From assembly GCA_045504435.1 (NCBI GenBank), contig JBEULC010000001.1:868001-932000 (forward strand): DNA of 64,000 bases, given 5' to 3'. Numbering within the stretch: position 1 is the first letter of the stretch; the number at the start of each line of letters is the position of its first letter. The notes beneath the pieces were generated by a model. It had not been told where the DNA came from. It made no database searches and saw nothing but the letters and a program-made list of their open reading frames with translations. A program made the translations under genes and the position numbers. This DNA is from JBEULC01 sp045504435 (lineage in GTDB: Bacteria; Pseudomonadota; Alphaproteobacteria; WRAU01; Hepatincolaceae). This document shows positions 36,736 to 46,812 of the stretch, piece after piece.

Positions 36736-37523
36736 CTAGATCTCTACCACCATGCTATCATACCCAGGTTCTACGTGTGGAGGTAGTTCTCTTTTTAGAC
36801 TATCATAATCTAAACTTGCGCCCATATGGGTTAAAGGTAAAGACATATGGGCGGGATGTTCCTTATGAGTAAGGCAAGATAATACAATAAGATCTAAATT
36901 TTTATATTCTTCTATAGTTTGCAAACTAAGATTAACAAAATCCGTGGCATAAGCTACTTTGCGCTATCAAGAGAACCATGGTCTTGCAAAGTTGGTGTCA
37001 CCTCAATTTTATTATTATTTAAATAAAACTTTTTGAAATAGTTAATTAAAATAGGATTAATGCAGGTTTGGTAAAATCTATCATCACTATGGGGAGAGGA
37101 GGCATATAAATTTTGATGAGCTAAATTGGAGGAAAAAATGAAATAAAAAGTACGTTGCATAACTTCTAAAGTAGACGCATGCAAAAAACAATCAATAGAT
37201 TTTTTTATTATTCTATTTATACCTCTTACATCGCTTAATCCATACATATGATCGGCATGATGATGGGTAAAAAATATAGCATCAATGCTTCTTATTTTAT
37301 TTATTAAGGCTTGTTCCTTAAAATCAGGAGAAGTATCAAATAAAATATTAAACTTTTCTTGTGGGCTTATCAGGTCAGATATCTCTAAAAAGGCAGAGGT
37401 TCTAGTGCGGTGATTCTTAGATTGAGAAGGATCGCATTTGCCCCCTCCATTCTCAATTGAAGGTACCCCCGTGGAAGATCCGCATCCTAAAATAGTTAGT
37501 CTATATTTCATGTTTGATAACAT
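36736..37523 (-). pseudogene. Frameshifted metallo-beta-lactamase-fold hydrolase (PhnP-like)
   Basis: The first part (from 37523) has LTILGCGSSTGVPSI and the metal motif FFTHHHADHMYGLSDVRG. It runs to a stop at about 36954 just after LQDHGSLDSAK. In another frame the same protein goes on: KVAYATDFVNLS, then HPAHMSLPLTHMGASLDYDS and ELPPHVEPGYDSM to 36736. In intact relatives a loop of type LGYR joins the two parts, so a frameshift with a small deletion near 36950 has broken the gene. In many Alphaproteobacteria it lies after metG and tatD; here it is on the opposite strand between them. Confidence 0.8.
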
Positions 37524-37551
37524 TTTAATTTTAATAACTCATCTAGCCTTG

Positions 37552-37590
37552 CGTAATATAACACGTAATATAACAACACGTAATATAACA
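37552..37590. repeat. Three near-tandem copies of a 12-base unit
   Basis: CGTAATATAACA is found at 37552, 37564 and 37579, the last after a 3-base insertion. It lies upstream of the broken metallo-beta-lactamase gene in non-coding DNA. Confidence 0.85.
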
Positions 37591-37809
37591 TATTAATTAC
37601 ATATGAGCAAATTTTCTCCAAAATATGTATAAAATTATATGATTTTAGATTAAAGCATTAAAAGTAATTTATTTAATGTAAAATATTAAGTTTCTAAAAT
37701 TACTATATAACCTAAAGAGAAGAGAGGTAAATTTACTATTGCTAATTATGGCTATGTAGTATAAATTTAAGAGTTACAAATAAATTCAAATTTATCTTAA
37801 AAAATAAAG

Positions 37810-38619
37810 ATGTTAATAGATAGCCATTGTCATTTAGGATTTAAAGAATTAGGAGATCACGGGCCAGAAACCTATGAAATTTTGAAATTAGCTAAACAAA
37901 ATGGAGTTGGCTTGATTTTAGACATAGCTACGGATATTAAGAACTTCAACTCTTATTTAAATTTTAGCCGTAATCAATTTAACAATGAATATCCGATAAT
38001 TTACACTGCTTTAGGAATTCATCCTTTACATGTCAAAGATAATTTAAATTTTAAAAAATCCGATATAGAATCTCATCTTGCAAATAAAAAAATCATTGCT
38101 CTTGGTGAAACAGGCTTAGATTATTACTATTCCATTGAAAATATGGAAGCTCAAAAGGATTTTTTTAGACAGCATATTGAGCTTGCTGCCTCTAATGATC
38201 TACCTCTTATAATTCATTCTCGTCAAGCAGAAGCAGATACTATAAATATATTAAAAGAGTCAAATCAAAAATTTACTAATGTAATAGGAGTAATGCATTG
38301 CTTTACAGGTAATTTAGAGTTTGCTGTAAAAGCTTTAGATTTAGGATTTTACATTTCTTTTAGCGGCATCCTTACATTTAAAAATGCTGAAGATATTAAA
38401 GAAGTTGCTAAATTTGTTCCTGTAGATAAAATATTAATTGAAACTGATGCCCCCTATCTAGCCCCACCGCCGCATAGGGGGGTAATTAATCAACCCTCTT
38501 ATCTTAAGCATACTTTTGATTTTTTATGTAATTTAAGAGAAGTAAAAGATAAACAAAGTTTTGCTAAACAGCTTCAAAATAATTTTTTTAACTTATTCAA
38601 GAAAGCTCAATCATACTAA
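37810..38619 (+). CDS. tatD: TatD-family metal-dependent deoxyribonuclease
   Basis: TIM-barrel hydrolase of 269 residues with the metal ligands of the family: IDSHCHLGF, GETGLDYYYS, LIIHSRQAEADT, MHCFTGN and IETDAPYLAPPPHRG. Relatives act as DNA exonucleases or D-aminoacyl-tRNA deacylase-like enzymes. The gene appears intact; its usual neighbour metG is 4 kb upstream behind an accessory segment. Confidence 0.93.
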   Translation: MLIDSHCHLGFKELGDHGPETYEILKLAKQNGVGLILDIATDIKNFNSYLNFSRNQFNNEYPIIYTALGIHPLHVKDNLNFKKSDIESHLANKKIIALGETGLDYYYSIENMEAQKDFFRQHIELAASNDLPLIIHSRQAEADTINILKESNQKFTNVIGVMHCFTGNLEFAVKALDLGFYISFSGILTFKNAEDIKEVAKFVPVDKILIETDAPYLAPPPHRGVINQPSYLKHTFDFLCNLREVKDKQSFAKQLQNNFFNLFKKAQSY

Positions 38620-38850
38620 GTTTTTTAGTGGCTTATAACTATTATTTTAATTTAAGTTTAAATTCCCATCTAACGTAAGTCTAATTAATAGAGGTAAAAA
38701 ATTATCCTTTTTTTAGGTATTACAATCATCTATTGTAAGCAAGACTTATTATTAGCTATTTGCATGGAATAAAACTTAAATAGACTTGTATTTTTTATTT
38801 ATATTAATAGCTAAGATAAGCACTATTTTCATAAAATATAAGGGGGTCTG

Positions 38851-39665
38851 ATGCTGATTTCTATAGCTGTGATTGATAATCATTATAAAAACCTTATGGA
38901 TACCCGGTAATTTTCGCATTAAAATCTGGCAAATTACAGGTATTTTCTCCCTATTTTTTGCCTATATCAGCAATTTAATATAGTAACTTATGGAATTTTA
39001 TGTATTCTGTACGCAAAAATGAGGATATTAAAAGTTATCTGCTACTTTTGCCTGTATTAGTTATTAGGGAACTTATTACAAAGCATTTCATACCTGTTTT
39101 TAACAATTTGCTAGTTTTAAAAAATTACCAATTTACTGCCGATGCTATTTCTTTTACTTTTTATTTAAATATAAATAAAGCTCTGGTAGATATTTTATTG
39201 GGTGCCCTTATTTTAAAGCTGCCTCCTACTAAAAATGATTGGATAAATATAGTTAAGGAAATAAAAAATAAAATACCTTTAATAATTATTACCCTTATAT
39301 TACTCTCTTATTTTTTTAGTTATGTAAAATTTTCCCCTAAACTTACTGATCATCTATTAATATGTAGGATTAGCAACCTATTGAATACTTGCTTTGTTGA
39401 AGAAGTGTTGTTTAGAGGGGTATTGAAAAATCATTTAAGCTAATTTAACTATCATTATTTATCTATTATAGCCATCTTAATCCCTGCTTTGATCTGCGGT
39501 TTGGCCTATTATATAGGAGGAATAAAATACGTAATTTTATCTTTTAACGCAAGAGGGTTTTATGGCTGGGTATATCATTGTACAAAAAGAATTGAAGCTA
39601 GTATATATAGTTCATTTTACGGTTAATTTATATCATATATTAATTTTTTACTTACCCTGCTTTTA
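38851..39665 (+). pseudogene. Dead tandem copy of the CPBP protease gene
   Basis: Starting from AAGGGGGTCTGATG, the stretch parallels the intact gene at 39881 along its whole length: CTGATTTCTATA at the start, AATCTGGCAA, CAGCAATTTAATA, then an open part (39000-39443) whose product ends in EEVLFRGVLKNHLS, then ATTGAAGCTAGTATAT and a GTTAATTTATATCATATATT end. Frameshifts, deletions and stops break it at several places, including right after the EExxxRG motif. It represents an old duplication in which the first copy is decaying. Confidence 0.85.
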
Positions 39666-39880
39666 TAAGTGCTTAAAATAATTTTAAATTTAGTATTTCT
39701 AATTAGAATTTGAAATATTAAATAATTTATGTAATACTTTAAGAGAAGCAAAAAAACTATATCTTTAACTAAATTAAATATTTGTCTTAAGTCTTCTTTA
39801 TTAGCAAATATGTGATAAGTGAACACTGAGCATAAGTTGCAGGTATAAAAATAAGAAAAATATAACAATAAGGGGGTCTA

Positions 39881-40741
39881 ATGCTGATTTCTATAACTTA
39901 TAGTTTATTATTTATAACCATTATAACCCTATGGCTTCCTTCTAATTCACGTATAAAAATCTGGCAAGTTACCGCCTTTTTAGCCCTATCTTTTGCCTAT
40001 CTCAGCAATTTAATAACTGAAATAGGAATTTTAGTTATAGGAGTTTATGGAATTTTATGTATTTTATATGCAAAAAATGAGGTTATTAAAAGACATCTGC
40101 TACTTTTGCCTGTATTGGTTATGGGGGGAATTATTGCAAAGCATTTTCTCCCTGGATTCAATAATTTATTAATTTTAAGTAATTTTCAATTTACTGCAGA
40201 TGCACTGCCTTTTACCTTATATTTAAATATAGATAAAGCCTTTAGTGGTATATTGTTAGCAGGATTTGTGTTGCAATTATCTTTTAAAAAAATGGATTGG
40301 ATAATTATAGGAAAAGCTCTTAAATCTAAGCTCCCCATAGTTCTGATAACTGTATTAGGTATTTCTTACCTTTTGGGTTACGTAAAATTTTCCCCTAAGC
40401 TTCCTGATTATTTTTTGATCTGGATGGTAAGCAATCTTTTAATCACCTGTTTAGCTGAGGAAGCCCTCTTTAGAGGGATTTTACAAAATCATTTAAGTCA
40501 ACTTACCTATCGTTACTCCTCTGTTGTAGCCATACTTATTCCTGCTTTAATATTTGGAGCCTTACATTATTCAGGAGGGATAAAATATGTAGCCTTGACT
40601 TCAATTGCTGGGTTGTTGTATGGTTGGATCTATAATGCCTCAGGTAAGAGAATTGAAGCTAGCATATTAGCGCATTTTGCCGTTAATTTACTTCATATAT
40701 TGTTTTTTACTTATCCTGCGCTTCGTAGTGCCTTTAATTAA
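39881..40741 (+). CDS. CPBP family intramembrane metalloprotease
   Basis: 286-residue membrane protein with about eight hydrophobic segments. The three CPBP/Abi (Rce1-like) motifs are in place near the C-terminus: EEALFRG (EExxxR), FGALHYS (FxxxH) and HFAVNLLH (HxxxN). Members include prenyl-protein proteases and bacteriocin self-immunity proteins; the role here is unknown. The ribosome binding site AAGGGGG directly precedes ATG. A decayed duplicate lies about 200 bases upstream. Confidence 0.85.
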   Translation: MLISITYSLLFITIITLWLPSNSRIKIWQVTAFLALSFAYLSNLITEIGILVIGVYGILCILYAKNEVIKRHLLLLPVLVMGGIIAKHFLPGFNNLLILSNFQFTADALPFTLYLNIDKAFSGILLAGFVLQLSFKKMDWIIIGKALKSKLPIVLITVLGISYLLGYVKFSPKLPDYFLIWMVSNLLITCLAEEALFRGILQNHLSQLTYRYSSVVAILIPALIFGALHYSGGIKYVALTSIAGLLYGWIYNASGKRIEASILAHFAVNLLHILFFTYPALRSAFN

Positions 40742-41495
40742 ACAAATTAAAAAAAACATACAATAGATATAAAAATATAAAAAGCTCACTAAAAAAAATC
40801 AAATACAAGAAAGTTAAGGGAGTTTTTAAGCATATCTAAGTAAAATAAAAGATGGGAGCTGATCTTAAATTATAATTTTAAGCTATCAAGAAATGTTAAT
40901 AATATGAGACTTAAGAATATAAAATTTAAGGATAAATGAAATTGGTATCAATAAATAACAATAGATAATCCTTTTGTTAACTAACTTTTTCGACAAAAAA
41001 AACTATATTAGCAGTCTAGATAAAATTTTACAAAAAAAATTCCCTCAATATATAGCTAAATATAGGAAAGAGTATTTATAGTAAAAAACCTTTAAGCTAA
41101 AGGAAATTTATTAAATAGTGTTTTTCAAAAAATTATAAATTAAATTTTTAGTTACTTTTAAAATAAACAAATATTACTTTAAGAGTAATATGATAATTGA
41201 TATAATTGCTAGGATTTGCTTTATTTTTAGCAACTGAGTTGGAATTTTAAATAACGCTAAATTTTACTCTAAAAAGTTTAATTATTAGGAGTTTGAGGAT
41301 TAAATGACAAAAGCTATTATTAATAGATATAAACTTTTTATCTTAAAAATTCATTAAGGTAAAGCAAAATCTCCATATAAAAGTCTCCACTTACAATTCT
41401 TTAAAATTAAGTAATTAATCTATTTAATAATTGAATAATCCCAACACCATCTCCCAGAAAAGCTCAAACAAAAAGCTATGGCAAGATTAATGATA
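40742..41495. other. Gene-free stretch of about 750 bases
   Basis: Lies between the 3' end of the CPBP gene and the 3' end of the COQ10/RatA gene. AT-rich, with frequent stops in all frames. No relic, RNA gene or repeat was recognised. Confidence 0.5.
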
Positions 41496-41936
41496 CTAAG
41501 AAAATTTTGCCATAGCTTTTGCTCTATCTTCAAAAGAATTAAATATCTTTTGTTGTGCTTTACCGAACAAGGGCATAAAAAGAAAACTTAGTGATTTAGA
41601 TTTTAATTCTAATTCAATATCAAAATCTACTAGCGTATGATGATCATCAATTTTTTTGAAAGACCAATTGCTATTTAATTTATTAAAAGGGCCTTCAAGC
41701 AAAACGATTTCAATCCTTTCATTTTTATAGAAAGTGTCAGTGGTAGAAAATTTTTCTTTAATTAATTTAAAATCCACCTGAATTTCAAAATCTTTTTTAT
41801 TTTCATAAGCCCTTAAAACTTCTACTCCTGAAACCCAAGGAATAAAATGTGGATAATTCTCCACATCAGCGATAATATTATATAGTAAATCAGCTTTATA
41901 AGGCAAGATTTTATTCTCTTTATGGGTAAAAATCAT
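41496..41936 (-). CDS. COQ10/RatA family START-domain protein
   Basis: 146-residue protein of the polyketide-cyclase/START family. It has the family opening YKADLLYNIIADVENYPHFIPWV with the VExYPxFxPW signature and the late FGKAQQKIFNSFEDRAK helix. Bacterial and mitochondrial relatives bind ubiquinone (COQ10) or are annotated RatA. In Alphaproteobacteria it commonly follows lipA, as here, with a gap of about 70 bases that contains an inverted repeat. Confidence 0.88.
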   Translation of the reverse strand: MIFTHKENKILPYKADLLYNIIADVENYPHFIPWVSGVEVLRAYENKKDFEIQVDFKLIKEKFSTTDTFYKNERIEIVLLEGPFNKLNSNWSFKKIDDHHTLVDFDIELELKSKSLSFLFMPLFGKAQQKIFNSFEDRAKAMAKFS

Positions 41937-41966
41937 TTTTCTGTACTCACAATTTTTATTTTAACC

Positions 41967-42000
41967 TAATGCCGGGAGGCTTAATGATAACAAGGCATTA
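41967..42000 (-). other. Inverted repeat between lipA and the COQ10/RatA gene
   Basis: TAATGCC (41967-41973) and GGCATTA (41994-42000) form a 7-bp stem with a 20-base loop. No T-run follows on the transcribed strand, so it is not a strong terminator. Confidence 0.3.
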
Positions 42001-42009
42001 AATATAATA

Positions 42010-42948
42010 CTAGGGTTGAATATTAATTTCAGAAGTAATTTTATCGTTTCTATTATTACTTAATATTTTAAAATCTTCATCTGCGTGGTAAGAACTTCTA
42101 GTTAAAGGGCTTGAAGCCACCATTAAAAATCCTTTTCTTAATCCTGCTGACTTATATTCATCAAACTCTTCAGGAGTAACAAATCTATTAATCGGCGCAT
42201 GAAAAGGAGTAGGCTGCAGATACTGACCTATGGTCATAAAATCAATATTAGCGCTTCTCATATCATCCATCACTTGAAAAACCTCTTCTTTACTTTCTCC
42301 AATTCCCACCATAATTCCTGATTTGGTAAATATGGTAGGATTAAGTTTTTTTGCCTGCCATAATAAATTTAAACTATGAAAATATCTAGCTTTAGGCCTA
42401 ATATTTTTATATAGCCTTGATACAGTTTCTAAATTATGATTAAATACATCAGGCTTAGCTTTAATAACTTCTTCTAAAGCTCCTTCTTTATCGCGAAAAT
42501 CTGGAGTTAAAACCTCAACAGTAGTATGTGAAGATTGGGTTTTTACTTCTTGAATACATTTTACAAAATGGCCTGCTCCCCCATCTGGTAAATCATCCCT
42601 ATCCACAGAAGTAATCACCATATGTTTTAAACCCATAGTGGCCGCTAACTTACCCACATTATAGGGTTCATTTTGATCCAAAGGGGTAGGCTTACCACTT
42701 TTTACATTGCAAAATCTACAAGAGCGGGTGCAAATGTCACCTAAAATCATTACTGTAGCATGTTTTTTCTTCCAGCATTCCCCAATATTAGGGCAAGCCG
42801 CCTCTTCGCAAACGGTATGGAGATTATTATTTTTAACGATTTCTTGAGTCTGATTATATATAGGGTTATTTGTAGCCATTTTAACCCTAATCCAATCCGG
42901 GCGCGTTAATAAAGATAAATTACTAGTATTAGTACGTTCTCTTCTCAC
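42010..42948 (-). CDS. lipA: Lipoyl synthase
   Basis: Radical SAM enzyme that inserts sulfur into octanoyl groups to form lipoate on carrier domains. The 312-residue protein has the auxiliary cluster motif CEEAACPNIGECW and the radical SAM motif CTRSCRFCNV. In Alphaproteobacteria it normally follows lpd; here the same order is kept, but 1.46 kb of decayed DNA separates them. Its substrate domain in this window is the lipoyl domain on PdhB. Confidence 0.96.
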   Translation of the reverse strand: MRRERTNTSNLSLLTRPDWIRVKMATNNPIYNQTQEIVKNNNLHTVCEEAACPNIGECWKKKHATVMILGDICTRSCRFCNVKSGKPTPLDQNEPYNVGKLAATMGLKHMVITSVDRDDLPDGGAGHFVKCIQEVKTQSSHTTVEVLTPDFRDKEGALEEVIKAKPDVFNHNLETVSRLYKNIRPKARYFHSLNLLWQAKKLNPTIFTKSGIMVGIGESKEEVFQVMDDMRSANIDFMTIGQYLQPTPFHAPINRFVTPEEFDEYKSAGLRKGFLMVASSPLTRSSYHADEDFKILSNNRNDKITSEINIQP

Positions 42949-44411
42949 TTACCATCTCCTTTTTGGTTAAACATATATTATATGCAGGATAAAATATTTA
43001 TGACTTATATAATATAGCTTATCAGCTTTACTTTTTTAAAATTAACTTAAGTTTAAGTTTAGTATTTTGCAGTATGTTACTATAAATAAAATTTCTCTTG
43101 TAAATATTTAAACTAATATTTTATAAAATCTCTTTATTAAGATTATTGTGGTTTAACTATAATAAATTCAAGAAAAATATACTGACTGCAACCTTATTTT
43201 GTATTTCCGTTTATAAGTAAAATGATTTGCCCGTTTGATAGCCATAGGTTGTTTTATCCTACCCTTATTAAAAATCTATTAGAGCATTGCTTCTTTAATA
43301 CCTCATGGTCTTAATAACCAATCCTTATCTTTATCAACCCCTATCTTCTTCAATATTTTATTTATAAGCACCTAAATAAGTAAGTTGGATTTATGCACCT
43401 AAGGGGCTGCAGGAGCCACTTTACAGAAACTTTTATAGCTAATTTAAAATTAACTTAAAGTCTGAAATATTGTGCCTTTCAAAGCTGGCACCAAAGCAAT
43501 CTAAGTAAATTTTAATATATTAATTCTTTATTTATTATTTTCCACTGGAAAATCTCCTTGCAATTCCAAAATCTCATATAAACCTATACCCAAATCTATT
43601 TTATTAAATCTTTGATTTAATAAAATATTGGATATATATAATTATAATATAAAGTATATATACCCCTTATATTAATATATTCAGCTGATATTTTAATATA
43701 AATTTTTTTTATTTACTTTTTTGTATTAAGCTTTATTATCTAATACGTTTTTTAAAAGTAATAGAATATTTATTTTGAAATTGTGCATAATTTTTATATA
43801 TTACTTTATAGAACTTTAAAAAGGTGCTCAAAATTAAATCTTTCTAAAAAGCAATCCCCGTAAAAAAATGATATTTCCCTTTACTAATAATCTCATAATA
43901 ATATGGCACTTAATAATATAAACTTTACTCACATAGCCTTAATTAGTAAATTATAAATTTTATGAGGGAATAAAAAAATTAGCCCAGATCCCACATTGCT
44001 TTATGTTATTTTATTTTGTCATCTAAGTTCAAAACAGCTTAATAAGAACCACTTAATTAAATTTAATTAAAATGCATATCTTTTATACTTCTAGAGTTTT
44101 TAAAAGGAGTTTTAAGTTTTATAAGTACATTATTTTAACTTTATAAATCTTATCGTAGCTTATATTTTTTGCAAGCCTAATAAAAAACTGAAATAAATAA
44201 AAAGAAACCAAAATATTAGGCTAAAAAGGTAGATTAATTAAAGATTAAACCTTATTTTTCTACCTTATTTGGGCCTTTATTGGTTTGTTATTAATTTTCC
44301 TTTATAAAGATAAGAAAATTTAAATTTTAAATTCCCTGATTATAGTTTAAAATCCTTATGAAACTCTTATAAAAAAGCTTGATTTAACCTTTATATAATC
44401 AGATTTTCTAA
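42949..44411. other. 1.46-kb gene-free gap between lpd and lipA with coding relics
   Basis: Relic frames are readable on the minus strand: about 43528-43640 encodes NQRFNKIDLGIGLYEILE then LQGDFPVENNK and a stop, and about 43200-43375 encodes VLINKILKKIGVDKDKDWLL, stops, then QPMAIKRANHFTYKRKYK. The parent gene is not recognised. An 8-bp stem AAGGTAGA/TCTACCTT at 44226-44266 followed by T residues on the minus strand could be a weak terminator for lpd. Confidence 0.4.
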
Positions 44412-45809
44412 TTAAATATGAATAGCCCTACCAAAAGCAGCTAGTACTGATTCATGTAACATTTCAGAAAGTGTAGGATGCGCAAACACTGTATGCATTA
44501 GTTCTTCTTCAGTGGTTTCTAGATTCATGCCAATAGCGTATTGCATAATTAATTCAGTAACCTCTGCTCCAATCATATGAGCGCCGATTAATTCGCCCGT
44601 TTTATTATTAAAGATAGTTTTAATAAATCCATCAGCTTCACCTAGAGCAATAGCTTTACCGTTACCAATAAAAGGAAATTTGCCTACTTTAATTTCTAGG
44701 CCTAATTCCTTAGCTTTATTTTCGGTTAAGCCTACAGAAGCTATTTGAGGATGAGAGTAAGTACATCCTGGGATTAAATTAATATTTAAAGGATGAGGAT
44801 TTAATCCTGCCAGTTTTTCCACGCAAATAATAGCCTCATGTGACGCTTTATGTGCTAACCAGGGCCCTTGAGTTATATCCCCTATTGCATATATGCCGGG
44901 CTCATCCGTAGCTAAATAAGGATTTACTACTATTCTACCATTTTCAACCTTTATTTTAGTTTTTTCTAAGCCAATATTTTCAATATTAGCTACTATGCCT
45001 ACCGCTGAAATTACTTTATCTACTACTATCTCTATGGATTTACCTCCAGCATCTTGAATAGTTACCGTAACCTCATTAGTACCTTTTTTTATACCTAATA
45101 CCTTACTAGAAGTAAGAATTTTCATGCCTTGTTTTTCAAAAGAACTCTTAGCAAAATTGGAAATTTCTATATCTTCTACTGGTAATATTCGCTCCATAAC
45201 CTCCACCACTGTAACTTCAGCCCCTAAGGTATTAAAGAAACTAGCAAATTCCATACCAATAGCTCCACTACCGATAACTAATAATTTTTTTGGCATTTCA
45301 GGAGCCACTAGAGCTTCTTTATAGCTCCAAATAAATTTACCCTCGGGTTCCATACCAGAAATTACCCTAGCTCTGGCACCTGTAGCTAAAATAATATTAT
45401 TAGCTTCAAAGGTTTCTTTACTTCCTTCTTTACTAATAACTTCTACCTTTTTACCTCCCACAAGAGCCCCTGTACCCATAATTACTTGGACTTTATTTTT
45501 TTTTAATAAAAATCCGACTCCACTACTTAATTGTTTGGCTACTCCTCTTGACCTATCCACAACTTTTTTTAGATCAAATTTTATATTATCTGCAGATAAG
45601 CCATAATTATCGGCATGTTTCATATAATGAAAAATTTCTGCACTTCTTAATAAAGCTTTAGTAGGAATACATCCCCAATTAAGGCATATACCGCCTAAAT
45701 GTTCTTTTTCTACAATTGCTACTTTCATACCTAATTGAGCAGCTCTAATTGCTGCTACATAGCCCCCTGGGCCTGAACCAATGATTATAAGATCAAATTT
45801 ATTCATCAC
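44412..45809 (-). CDS. lpd: Dihydrolipoyl dehydrogenase (E3)
   Basis: FAD-dependent disulfide reductase that reoxidises dihydrolipoyl groups for PDH and related complexes. The 465-residue protein has the FAD motif IIGSGPGGYVAAIRAAQLG, the redox disulfide GGICLNWGCIPTKALL, the NAD motif VIGSGAIGMEFASFF, YAIGDITQGPWLAHKA and the C-terminal catalytic HPTLSE. Last gene of the pdhA-B-C-lpd run. It has no N-terminal lipoyl domain. Confidence 0.96.
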   Translation of the reverse strand: MMNKFDLIIIGSGPGGYVAAIRAAQLGMKVAIVEKEHLGGICLNWGCIPTKALLRSAEIFHYMKHADNYGLSADNIKFDLKKVVDRSRGVAKQLSSGVGFLLKKNKVQVIMGTGALVGGKKVEVISKEGSKETFEANNIILATGARARVISGMEPEGKFIWSYKEALVAPEMPKKLLVIGSGAIGMEFASFFNTLGAEVTVVEVMERILPVEDIEISNFAKSSFEKQGMKILTSSKVLGIKKGTNEVTVTIQDAGGKSIEIVVDKVISAVGIVANIENIGLEKTKIKVENGRIVVNPYLATDEPGIYAIGDITQGPWLAHKASHEAIICVEKLAGLNPHPLNINLIPGCTYSHPQIASVGLTENKAKELGLEIKVGKFPFIGNGKAIALGEADGFIKTIFNNKTGELIGAHMIGAEVTELIMQYAIGMNLETTEEELMHTVFAHPTLSEMLHESVLAAFGRAIHI

Positions 45810-45856
45810 TAACCTCTTTTCTTTATTATTTTAAATCTGCGCTTTTTAAATATTAA

Positions 45857-46747
45857 TTAAAGCAACATATTCATAGGATTTTCTAAAGTTTGTTTAAGCT
45901 CTTCTAAAAATCTAGCTGCCATAAGGCCATCTAATACTCTATGATCTGCAGATAAAGTAAGAGATATTATATTACCAATCTCTAATTGCCCCTCTTTAAC
46001 TATCGCCCTTTGCTCAGTAGTTCCTACGCCTAAAATAGCCGCATGAGGAGGATTTATAATGGGATAAAAATCTTTTATTCCTGAAGATCCTAAGTTAGAA
46101 ATACTAAAGCCACCACCTTGATATTCCTCAGGCTTTAATTTACCTTCATTAGCTTTTTTAGCCAAAATTTTCATTTCATTGGATATCTCAACTAATCCTT
46201 TAGTTTCAGCATTTTTAATTATAGGAGTAAACAACCCTTTTGGTGTAGCTACCGCTATGGCAATATCACAAGTCTTATAATGTCTTATAAAGCTCCCCAT
46301 CCAAGAGGCATTAACATCAGGGATCTTTTTAAGAGCAACTGCTACAGCTTTAATAATAAAATCATTGATAGATAATTTAAACTTATCCGAATTTTTTTTG
46401 TTAATTTGCTCACGCACTGATAAAAGATTATCCATATTACAATCAGTAGCTAAGTAATAATGAGGAATTGTAACTTTAGATTCTAATAATCTTTTAGCGA
46501 TAGTTTGCCTCATGCCTGTAGTAGGCCTATCTTCAAAAGCCTCAGCAGCAATAGTTATAGGTGCTTGTGCAGTAGCTTGAACACTAAGACCAGCTTTTAA
46601 AGCTAATTCAATATCTTGTTTAATGATTCTTCCCCTAGGACCTGTGCCCTTAATGCTAGAAATATCAAGTTTGCTTTCTTTCATCATCCTATTAGCAAGA
46701 GGGGTAATATATATCTTATCTGATTTATTATTTGCTGAAATTGCCAT
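45857..46747 (-). CDS. pdhC: Dihydrolipoamide acetyltransferase (PDH E2) lacking a lipoyl domain
   Basis: Core acetyltransferase of PDH. The protein opens directly with a peripheral-subunit-binding domain (YITPLANRMMKESKLD, then GTGPRGRIIKQDIELAL), then the catalytic domain with TGMRQTIAKRLLESK and the active-site LSADHRVLDGLMAARF. The usual N-terminal lipoyl domain or domains are missing: only about 100 bases separate the frame from pdhB, too few for one. ATG 46747 has a GGAG upstream and gives 296 residues; a TTG at 46801 adds 18 residues that do not look like a lipoyl domain. E2 normally exceeds 400 residues. Confidence 0.93.
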   Translation of the reverse strand: MAISANNKSDKIYITPLANRMMKESKLDISSIKGTGPRGRIIKQDIELALKAGLSVQATAQAPITIAAEAFEDRPTTGMRQTIAKRLLESKVTIPHYYLATDCNMDNLLSVREQINKKNSDKFKLSINDFIIKAVAVALKKIPDVNASWMGSFIRHYKTCDIAIAVATPKGLFTPIIKNAETKGLVEISNEMKILAKKANEGKLKPEEYQGGGFSISNLGSSGIKDFYPIINPPHAAILGVGTTEQRAIVKEGQLEIGNIISLTLSADHRVLDGLMAARFLEELKQTLENPMNMLL

Positions 46748-46812
46748 AATATCTCCACTTTTTATTTTTTTATATTTTAAATTATGCTGTATTTTACCCA
46801 ATTGCTTTATTT

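Noticed and set aside
39623..39868. Minus-strand 81-codon frame between the two CPBP copies
   Set aside because: Low-complexity Leu/Ile/Tyr/Lys product with no family likeness, in AT-rich DNA partly overlapping the end of the dead copy.
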